Origin: Phycisphaerales bacterium
GTDB lineage: Bacteria > Planctomycetota > Phycisphaerae > Phycisphaerales > UBA1924
Direction: 5' to 3'
Length of the DNA stretch: 64,000 nucleotides
Assembly: GCA_016709445.1 (NCBI GenBank)
Contig: JADJMV010000004.1
Location: 186,001-250,000, forward strand
In this document: positions 57,969 through 64,000 of the stretch, in pieces
Layout of the letters: each line of letters opens with the position of its first letter
Numbering within the stretch: the first letter of the stretch is position 1
Notes under the pieces: generated by a model
What the model saw: only the letters and a program-made list of their open reading frames with translations
What the model was told of the DNA's origin: nothing
Databases searched by the model: none
Position numbers and translations under genes: made by a program

Positions 57969-59345
57969 ATGCAGCCCGGAACCGAGAAGACCCACGAGCG
58001 TGCCGGCGAGACCGGCGAGACCGCCAAGCACCACCTCTCCCCCGAGATCGAGGCGGAGATCGAGGCGGCGATGCACGATCTGGCCGCCGAGTCCGATTCG
58101 GGGCCGAGCCACAAGCCCAAGATCCGTGGGCCCCGGGTCGTGCAGGCCGGGCGGGAGCACCGCTCAGGACGCGTGGTCAGCGTCGGCCCGAACGACATCT
58201 TCGTCGAGTTCGGGCCCAAGGAGCTCGGCGTCCTCGAGCGCATCCAGTTCGGCGACCACGAGCTGCCCACCGTCGGCGCGGAACTCGAGGTCGTGGTCAA
58301 CCGCTACGAGCACGCCGAGTCGCTCTACATCTGCTCCCGCCCCGGCGCGGTGCAGAAGGCCGACTGGGAGATGCTCGAGCCCGGCCAGACGATCGACGCC
58401 AAGGTCGTCGGCGTGAATAAGGGCGGTCTCGAGCTCGAGGTCGCCGGCCACCGGGCGTTCATGCCCGCCAGCCAGGTCTCGCTCGACCGCATCCCCGACC
58501 TCTCCGTCTTTGTCGGCGAGAAGCTCACCTGCCAGGTCAGCCGGATCGACCGCGCTGGCAAGGGCAACATCGTCCTCTCACGCCGCGACATGCTCAAGTC
58601 CGAGCGGCAGGAGCAGGCCTCCAAGCTCCGCGACACGCTCGCCGAGGGCGCCGTCGTCGAGGGCACCGTCCGGAAGATCATGCCCTTCGGTGCGTTTGTC
58701 GATCTCGGCGGCGTTGACGGCCTGGTGCACCTCTCCGACCTGACGCATGACCGCATCAACATGGGCGAGAAGAACATCGCCAAGTTTGTCAAAGAGGGCG
58801 AGCGCGTCCGCGTGCAGGTCCTCAAGCTCGATTGGGAGGCCAACCGCATCTCCCTCGGCATGAAGCAGCTCGTCGACGACCCCTTCCAGAGCGTCGCGGC
58901 CGACGTGGTCGAGGGCGCCGAGCTCACCGGGCGCATCACCAAGCTCATGGAATTCGGCGCGTTCGTCGAGGTTGCCACCGGCATCGAGGGCCTCGTCCAC
59001 ATCTCCGAGCTCGATTGGCGACGCGTCGCCAACGTCGGTGATGTCGTCAAGCAGGACGAGATCGTCACCGTCAAGGTCCTCAAGGTCGATCCCGAGAGCC
59101 GGCGCATCAGCCTGTCCATCAAGCAGGCCAAGCCGAGGCCCGAGGCGCCCGAGGGCGGGGCCCCGGCGGCCGGCGAGGAACGCAAGCCCGTCAAGAAGCC
59201 CAAGGGCATCCAGGATCGTTCCGGCTTCAAGCGCGGCCCGGAGCGCGACACCCGTTCGGCGGAGGAGATCCTCAAGGAGACCCCCGCGATGCGCCGCCTC
59301 CGCGAGCGATTCGGCCAGCAGGGCTTCAAGGGCGGCCTCGGCTAA
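57969..59345 (+). CDS. S1 RNA-binding domain protein (ribosomal protein S1-like)
   Basis: A 458-residue protein with four S1/OB-fold repeats (approximately residues 55-125, 135-205, 220-295 and 310-380). Repeats 3 and 4 are the most typical: VVEGTVRKIMPFGAFVDLGG, then VDGLVHLSDLTHD; and ELTGRITKLMEFGAFVEVAT, then IEGLVHISELDW. The tail is Lys/Arg-rich. It probably acts like ribosomal protein S1, helping translation start on structured mRNA, though with four repeats it is shorter than the six-repeat form. The ATG at 57969 is preferred over an unlikely 40-residue upstream extension. A strong terminator follows. Confidence 0.88.
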   Translation: MQPGTEKTHERAGETGETAKHHLSPEIEAEIEAAMHDLAAESDSGPSHKPKIRGPRVVQAGREHRSGRVVSVGPNDIFVEFGPKELGVLERIQFGDHELPTVGAELEVVVNRYEHAESLYICSRPGAVQKADWEMLEPGQTIDAKVVGVNKGGLELEVAGHRAFMPASQVSLDRIPDLSVFVGEKLTCQVSRIDRAGKGNIVLSRRDMLKSERQEQASKLRDTLAEGAVVEGTVRKIMPFGAFVDLGGVDGLVHLSDLTHDRINMGEKNIAKFVKEGERVRVQVLKLDWEANRISLGMKQLVDDPFQSVAADVVEGAELTGRITKLMEFGAFVEVATGIEGLVHISELDWRRVANVGDVVKQDEIVTVKVLKVDPESRRISLSIKQAKPRPEAPEGGAPAAGEERKPVKKPKGIQDRSGFKRGPERDTRSAEEILKETPAMRRLRERFGQQGFKGGLG

Positions 59346-59375
59346 GACCGCCGTCCCCACGCGAAGGATTCCGAC

Positions 59376-59403
59376 CAGAGAGGGCGCGTCAGCGCCCTCT
59401 CTG
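59376..59403 (+). terminator. Rho-independent terminator
   Basis: A perfect 12-bp stem (CAGAGAGGGCGC with its complement) and a four-base loop, followed by CTTTGGTG. It lies 30 bases after the S1-domain gene and before the convergent plsC-like gene, which ends at 59431. Confidence 0.8.
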
Positions 59404-59430
59404 CTTTGGTGAACCGCCGGATTGGTCCGC

Positions 59431-60165
59431 CTACTTGCCCTTGCCGCCCGGGGTCGTCGGGTCGGGATTGTCGCAGACGGGCCATCCCGACGCGGCGATG
59501 AAACGGGCCCGAAGATCGGCGGTGATCTCGCCGGCATGCATCGCGGTCGCGCCGTAGTCGATCGCCGGGAGGAAGCGGATGCGGGCGCGGCTTGTACGCC
59601 ACAGGCTCGTCCACGCCGGGTCCACCTGCGGGGTCCCCTCGATGAGCACGGGCAGGACCGGCGCGCCGGTACGGTGGACGATGAGCCCGACGCCGGGCAA
59701 GAAGGGCAGGATGGTCCGGTGCGGGCGCTCGAGCGTGCCCTCGGGGAAGATGCCGACGACGCCGCCACCGGCCACATAGCGGATCGCCTCCCGGGCGGCC
59801 GCGATCTCGCGCCCGTCTCGATCGACGCTGATGACATCGACCCATGTCCACAGCCACTCGAGTGTCGGGAGCCGCATGTCGAGGGCCATCAGCCACCGGA
59901 TGAAGAACGGGCAGGCGGACTGGATCAGGATGGGGTCGACGCCTGCGGTGTGGTTGGCGACCACGATGAGGCGGGCGGGCTGGTGGGGGATGTGCTCGAG
60001 CCCCTCGACGCGGAGGCCGTGGACCACCCGGACATACACCTGGGAAAGTCGCCAGGCCAGACCGGTCTCGAAATCGCCGCGCGGTCCGGCACTGAGCCAG
60101 CGGGCGACGAACGCCCAGACCAGCCAGACCACGAGCGCAGTGATGGCCCAGAACCCGATTTCCAC
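59431..60165 (-). CDS. plsC: 1-acyl-sn-glycerol-3-phosphate acyltransferase (PlsC-like)
   Basis: About 244 residues. An N-terminal membrane helix (GFWAITALVVWLVWAFVA) is followed by the acyltransferase domain with the catalytic NHTAGVD (H-x4-D) and the substrate-binding FPEGTL. It adds the second acyl chain to lysophosphatidic acid in phospholipid synthesis. The start is unclear: GTG at 60165 is used, TTG at 60186 is possible, and the frame is open far upstream only because it lies antisense to rarA and its neighbours. Divergent from rarA. Confidence 0.85.
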   Translation of the reverse strand: MEIGFWAITALVVWLVWAFVARWLSAGPRGDFETGLAWRLSQVYVRVVHGLRVEGLEHIPHQPARLIVVANHTAGVDPILIQSACPFFIRWLMALDMRLPTLEWLWTWVDVISVDRDGREIAAAREAIRYVAGGGVVGIFPEGTLERPHRTILPFLPGVGLIVHRTGAPVLPVLIEGTPQVDPAWTSLWRTSRARIRFLPAIDYGATAMHAGEITADLRARFIAASGWPVCDNPDPTTPGGKGK

Positions 60166-60249
60166 GGCCCATGTTAGCGTCCGCAAAGTGAGCGGCCACT
60201 GAAGTTGGGCAATCTCGCCCACGGGTTCGGGGCCTCTTAGGATGGGGGT

Positions 60250-61689
60250 ATGAGCGACCTGTGGGCGAGCCGAAGGGAGGCGGCCCGCCGCTCCGCCGAG
60301 CCGTTGGCGGTGCGGATGCGCCCCCGCAGCCTGGACGAACTGGTCGGTCAGCAGCACATCATGGGTGAGGGCAAGCTGCTCCGGCGAATGCTCGGGGCGG
60401 GGGTTATCACAAGCCTGATCCTGCACGGCCCGCCGGGAACGGGGAAGACCACGCTGGCGCGGCTGGTGGCCAACCACACGAAACGCCATTTCGAGATCGA
60501 GAACGCCGCGAGCGTGGGGGTCAAGCGGATCCGGGAGATCGTGGATGAGGCGGCGCGGCGGCTCGAATTGGAGGGGCGGCGTTCGATCCTCTTTCTCGAC
60601 GAGATCCACCGGTTCACGCGGAGCCAGCAGGACGTGCTGCTCGCCGACGTGGAGCGCGGGGTTATCACGCTGATCGGGGCCACGACGGAGAACCCGCTGT
60701 TCTCCTGCAATTCCGCGCTCGTCAGCCGCAGCACGCTTTTCCGGCTCGAGCCGCTGAGCGAGGACGAGATCGCGGAGGTGGTGCGGCGGGCGATCGCCGA
60801 CCCCGAGCGGGGGTACGGCGGGCTCGACCTGAGGGTCACCGACGAGGCCCTGCGGGTGTGGGCCGTGAAGAGCGACGGGGATGCCAGGCGGGCATTGAAC
60901 GCGCTGGAAGTCGCGGTGTTGTCGAGTGAGGAGACGGGGCGGCGGGGCGACGTAGCGGCGGGGCGCGCCCCGCTGGAGATCGATCGGGCCGTTGCCGAGG
61001 ACTCGATCCAGCAGAAGGCGGCCGTCTACGACGGCACGGGCGACGAGCACTACGACGCCATCAGCGCGATGATCAAGAGTGTCCGGGGCAGCGACCCGGA
61101 CGCGGCGATCTACTGGATCGCGCGCATGCTGGAGTCCGGCGAGGACCCGCGGTTCATCGCGAGGCGACTGGCGATCCTCGCGAGCGAGGACATCGGCAAC
61201 GCCGACCCCCGTGGGATCATGGTCGCGCAGGCGGCGTGGTCGCTGGTCGAGCGGATCGGGATGCCCGAGGCGCGGATCACGCTGGCGCAGTGCGCGACCT
61301 ACCTGGCGCTCGCGCCCAAGAGCAACGCGGCCTACCTGGCGATCGACGCGGCGCTGGCGGATGTTCGGGAGGGGCGCACGGTCGCGGTGCCGATGCATCT
61401 GCGCGACCCGAATAGCTCGCCGATCGGTGAGGGGGTCCGGATGCGGGATCGGGAGGGCGAGCGATACTCCTACGCCCACGACTCGGCGCATCGGGTGGAT
61501 GGGCTGCCGGTCACGGGACAGGACTACCTGGGAGTCAGCCGCCGGTACTACGAGCCCGGGGAGGCGGGGGCCGAGAAGGCCATGCGGGAGCGGCTGGAAC
61601 AGATTCGGTCGCTGCGGCGTGCTCTCGCGGGAGAGCGCACCAAAGGTGGGCCGGACGGGGCACCTTCGGCCGATATCAAGGCGCCGTGA
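60250..61689 (+). CDS. rarA: Replication-associated recombination protein A (AAA+ ATPase)
   Basis: A 479-residue clamp-loader-like ATPase of the RarA/MgsA/WRNIP1 family that acts at stalled replication forks. Motifs: RMRPRSLDELVGQQHIMG, Walker A LHGPPGTGKTTLARLV (about residues 58-73), Walker B SILFLDEIHRF, and the sensor region TLIGATTENPLFSCNSALVS. The C-terminal tetramer domain shows YDAISAMIKSVRGSDPDAA and DYLGVSRRYYEP. The stop overlaps the GTG start of the next gene (GTGA). Confidence 0.95.
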   Translation: MSDLWASRREAARRSAEPLAVRMRPRSLDELVGQQHIMGEGKLLRRMLGAGVITSLILHGPPGTGKTTLARLVANHTKRHFEIENAASVGVKRIREIVDEAARRLELEGRRSILFLDEIHRFTRSQQDVLLADVERGVITLIGATTENPLFSCNSALVSRSTLFRLEPLSEDEIAEVVRRAIADPERGYGGLDLRVTDEALRVWAVKSDGDARRALNALEVAVLSSEETGRRGDVAAGRAPLEIDRAVAEDSIQQKAAVYDGTGDEHYDAISAMIKSVRGSDPDAAIYWIARMLESGEDPRFIARRLAILASEDIGNADPRGIMVAQAAWSLVERIGMPEARITLAQCATYLALAPKSNAAYLAIDAALADVREGRTVAVPMHLRDPNSSPIGEGVRMRDREGERYSYAHDSAHRVDGLPVTGQDYLGVSRRYYEPGEAGAEKAMRERLEQIRSLRRALAGERTKGGPDGAPSADIKAP

Positions 61690-62342
61690 CTGTGACTTCC
61701 GACTCCATCGAGGAGACCAAGGCCGTCCTGCGCTCGCTCGCCCGCGATCGCGTGCGGGGGCTGACCGACCATGAACGGGCCCGGCTTTCGGGAGCCGCGT
61801 GCGGGGCGGCGATGGCTTGGACTCCGCTCGCGACCGCCGAGTGCGTGCTGGCGTACGCCCCGATGCGGTCAGAGGTGGACGTGACGCCGCTGATCGAGGT
61901 GCTCCAGCGGGGCGGCTGCCGGGTGTGCCTCCCGCGGGCGGACTGGGCTCGGGGCACGATTGAGGCGGTTCCGGTGCTCGATCTGGAGTCGGATCTGGAC
62001 CTGGTCGAGCACGGGGTACGCCAACCCCGCGCCGCGTTGGCTTCGGTTCCGGTTGAATCTGTACAAGTTGTTGTGGCACCTGGGCTTGCATTTGATGACC
62101 GGGGGGGCCGGCTTGGTCGGGGTGGCGGCTTCTATGATCGATTGCTCGCCGCGTTGCCGCGTGCGGCACGGGCGATCGGGATTGCGTACGAGGCTCAGAT
62201 CTTCGAACGCATCCCGATGGAGGGGCACGACCGGGCGATCGACGCCCTGGCGACCCCGGCACGGCTTCTGGAATTCGGTGCGACAGAACACGTTGGCGGC
62301 GGGGCAGCCGCCGGCTTCGATGACGGAGGAACGGGTCGATGA
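61686..62342 (+). CDS. 5-formyltetrahydrofolate cyclo-ligase
   Basis: A 218-residue enzyme that converts 5-formyl-THF to 5,10-methenyl-THF with ATP, rescuing folate from its storage form. The family's nucleotide/folate loop GRLGRGGGFYDRLLAALP is clear (about residues 140-157), and a basic N-terminal helix (EETKAVLRSLARDRVRGL) precedes it. GTG start overlaps the rarA stop; its own stop overlaps the next ATG (ATGA), so three unlike genes form a tightly packed operon. Confidence 0.9.
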   Translation: MTVTSDSIEETKAVLRSLARDRVRGLTDHERARLSGAACGAAMAWTPLATAECVLAYAPMRSEVDVTPLIEVLQRGGCRVCLPRADWARGTIEAVPVLDLESDLDLVEHGVRQPRAALASVPVESVQVVVAPGLAFDDRGGRLGRGGGFYDRLLAALPRAARAIGIAYEAQIFERIPMEGHDRAIDALATPARLLEFGATEHVGGGAAAGFDDGGTGR

Positions 62343-63619
62343 CACTTCCCAGCCAGTCGCCCCGCGTGGCCGCCGCCGGCCGGGCGATCGTTCGGACACA
62401 CCACCGGCGCGGCCTCCGGGTCCCGCGCGTTGCGATCGCGGGCCTGATCGTGGTGGTCGGGGTCTCTGCGGCCTTCCTCCTCACGCGGGGCAAGGACGGC
62501 AAGCGGCCGGACCGGCAGACGGACCGGGACACGGCGGCCGATCCGGCGATGGAGGCCCCGTTCGTGAACAACAGCGGGAAGCCGGCGGCAAAGGCGGCGT
62601 CCGGGACTGGCACGGGGAGCCTGACCGATCGGCGGACTACACCTCCGCCCAGCAGCCAGCCGGCGGACCCGGCCCCATTCACGATCTCGCAGGCGGGCGG
62701 CAATCAGGCACAAAGGCCCGCGGGCGGGGCGACGGAGACCCCCCACCTCCAATTGCCCAAGGAGCCGGCCGCGGGCTCGCTGGAGGAGAGCTTGAACCGC
62801 TCTGTGGAGCCGGCAGCGCCGCCGCCCACTCCGAGCGAGTTGTCGCGCACCTTGAGCGCCGCGGACCAGCGGTTGTCGGCCAACGACCCGGTCGCGGCCC
62901 GGTCGCTTCTGACCCGGGCGATGTCCAATCCCGGTCTGTCCGAGTCGGACCGCTCGCAGCTCCGCGCACGGATCACGGATCTGAATCAGGAGCTGCTGTT
63001 CTCGTCCAAGGTCGTGAAGGGCGACCCCATGACGGAGATCCATGTCATCGCCTCGGGCGAGCGGCTCTCGACGCTGCCGGACAAGCTCGGGCTGGCGGTG
63101 GATTGGCGCCTGTTGCAGCGGATCAACGGCCTCAGCGATCCCAACAAGATCCAGCTCGGGCAGAAGATCAAGATCGTGCGGGGTCCCTTCCACGCGGTGG
63201 TGCACAAGGGTGACTTCCGGCTGGACCTCTTCGCGGGGCCGCCGGAGGAGGAGAGCGGCTGGACCTACATCCGATCGTTCCGGGTGGGGCTGGGCGAGCC
63301 GAAGGATTCTCCGACACCGACGGGCAGCTTCGTGGTCAAGCGCAACAGCAAGCTGGTCAATCCGCACTGGGTGAACCCCAAGACGGGCGAGAAATTCGAC
63401 AAGGACGACCCCAAGAACCCCATCGGGGAGCGCTGGATCGGGCTGGAGGGGATCGGCGACGACTCGGTGAAGACCGGCTACGGAATCCACGGGACGATCG
63501 ACCCGGCGAGCGTGGGAGGACAGAAGTCGATGGGCTGCGTGCGGATGCTCGACGATGATGTCGAGCTGGTGTACGGGTTGCTCGTCGAGGGCATCAGCCG
63601 AGTGAAGATCGTCGATTAG
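62339..63619 (+). CDS. L,D-transpeptidase with LysM-like domain
   Basis: A 426-residue envelope enzyme. One N-terminal membrane helix (VAIAGLIVVVGVSAAFLL) is followed by a long Pro/Ala/Thr-rich linker. A LysM-like peptidoglycan-binding module comes next (IHVIASGERLSTLPDKLGLA, then NGLSDPNKIQLGQKI). The YkuD catalytic domain has the signature IHGTIDP, then SMGCVRM with the nucleophile cysteine near residue 400. Such enzymes make 3-3 cross-links in peptidoglycan or attach proteins to it, consistent with Phycisphaerae having a peptidoglycan wall. Translationally coupled to the cyclo-ligase gene. Confidence 0.9.
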   Translation: MTLPSQSPRVAAAGRAIVRTHHRRGLRVPRVAIAGLIVVVGVSAAFLLTRGKDGKRPDRQTDRDTAADPAMEAPFVNNSGKPAAKAASGTGTGSLTDRRTTPPPSSQPADPAPFTISQAGGNQAQRPAGGATETPHLQLPKEPAAGSLEESLNRSVEPAAPPPTPSELSRTLSAADQRLSANDPVAARSLLTRAMSNPGLSESDRSQLRARITDLNQELLFSSKVVKGDPMTEIHVIASGERLSTLPDKLGLAVDWRLLQRINGLSDPNKIQLGQKIKIVRGPFHAVVHKGDFRLDLFAGPPEEESGWTYIRSFRVGLGEPKDSPTPTGSFVVKRNSKLVNPHWVNPKTGEKFDKDDPKNPIGERWIGLEGIGDDSVKTGYGIHGTIDPASVGGQKSMGCVRMLDDDVELVYGLLVEGISRVKIVD

Positions 63620-63648
63620 TCGCGAGAAGTCGGGAGACATGCCCGGGT

Positions 63649-64000
63649 TCAAGCGGGCTGCACTCCTCGCGGCGGGCGGTGGCGCGAGAAGCGGTCGGAC
63701 GGGTGCTCGGCGCGTCCGGGTGTGGCACGGTCACCCGATGAAGCCGGAGAGACTTCACGGGCGGGCAGGCCGCCCGCGGCAGAGGGATCCGTCGCAGAGG
63801 GATCCGCGGCACCCGTATCCGTAGCAGAGGGTTGGCTGGCCTGGGAAGTCGTGCGACCGGCGACTGTGGAGCCGGCCTCCATGCCCACATCGCATGCGGC
63901 GGGCTCGATCGAATTGCCTGGCCCCCGCTGAGTCGATTGGGCCGGCGTGTGCTCGGCCTCTTCCGGCGGGCGGGTTGCGGAGGCCTTGGCGGCCATGCGG
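63649..64000 (-). CDS. Possible C-terminal low-complexity end of a protein (partial)
   Basis: A minus-strand frame of about 115 codons runs from the right window edge to a stop at 63649. It is rich in Ala, Ser, Thr, Pro and Asp, with a short repeat ADPSATDPSAAG, as in disordered linkers. No domain is visible and the start lies at 63996 or outside the window. Competing frames exist on both strands, so the call is weak. No terminator was recognised between it and the L,D-transpeptidase gene. Confidence 0.35.
   Translation of the reverse strand, partial: RMAAKASATRPPEEAEHTPAQSTQRGPGNSIEPAACDVGMEAGSTVAGRTTSQASQPSATDTGAADPSATDPSAAGGLPAREVSPASSGDRATPGRAEHPSDRFSRHRPPRGVQPA

Noticed and set aside
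59431..62703. A 1,090-codon minus-strand frame ending in plsC
   Set aside because: Only the last ~245 codons are acyltransferase. The rest is antisense to rarA, the cyclo-ligase and the L,D-transpeptidase and has no domain.

Overview
The window is GC-rich, densely coded bacterial chromosome. It most likely comes from a planctomycete of the class Phycisphaerae. The evidence is a giant secreted protein with an LEPR-XLL-like N-terminal motif, an FG-GAP/UnbV secreted protein, pseudopilin-like proteins with a C-terminal DGH motif, and a long secreted DUF3352-like protein. No rRNA, tRNA, CRISPR array, transposase or integrase was recognised.

Layout. 1-15.2 kb: a coiled-coil protein, two translationally coupled secreted proteins (FG-GAP/UnbV, then a PDZ-like protein with about twelve DxAGDDxY repeats), and a roughly 3,140-residue secreted beta-helix-like protein read on the minus strand. 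15.6-29.9 kb: housekeeping genes, namely pheA, a membrane protein, nuoJKLMN, pgsA-pgpA, an M1-type lipoprotein peptidase, a methyltransferase and a small membrane protein. 29.9-39.8 kb: an accessory locus built around fragments of comM. 40.1-45.7 kb: an alpha-aminoadipate (LysW carrier) lysine operon, lysW-lysX-lysY-lysZ-lysK plus homocitrate synthase, preceded by a candidate leader peptide and terminator. 46-64 kb: FkbM methyltransferase, ftsK with an extreme acidic tail, an ECF sigma factor with a small membrane partner, a SulP transporter, a DUF3352-like protein, folP, trxA, a Gfo/Idh/MocA oxidoreductase, an S1-domain protein, plsC, rarA, a 5-formyl-THF cyclo-ligase and an L,D-transpeptidase.

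The most unusual part is 29.9-39.8 kb. Two diverged versions of one four-gene module lie there. Each encodes a MauE/DoxX-type redox membrane protein, a short secreted protein with exactly eight cysteines in its mature part, a secreted protein anchored by a C-terminal membrane helix, and a pseudopilin-like protein. They are interleaved with comM sequence: one full-length but frame-disrupted copy, one nearly identical 5' copy cut at the Walker A region, and a 47-bp scrap of the comM 3' end. The first module is headed by a near-consensus promoter (TTGACA, 19-nt spacer, TATACT) in which 13 of the 19 spacer bases are a G homopolymer. This is the classic layout of a phase-variable promoter. My reading, which is inference, is a switchable envelope system that folds disulfide-rich secreted proteins and sits in a comM-based variable locus.

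Caution: the giant gene (twice), nuoL, comM and ftsK are each broken by apparent single-base deletions. In conserved essential genes this suggests residual sequencing errors more than real gene decay, so these genes are annotated as single units.
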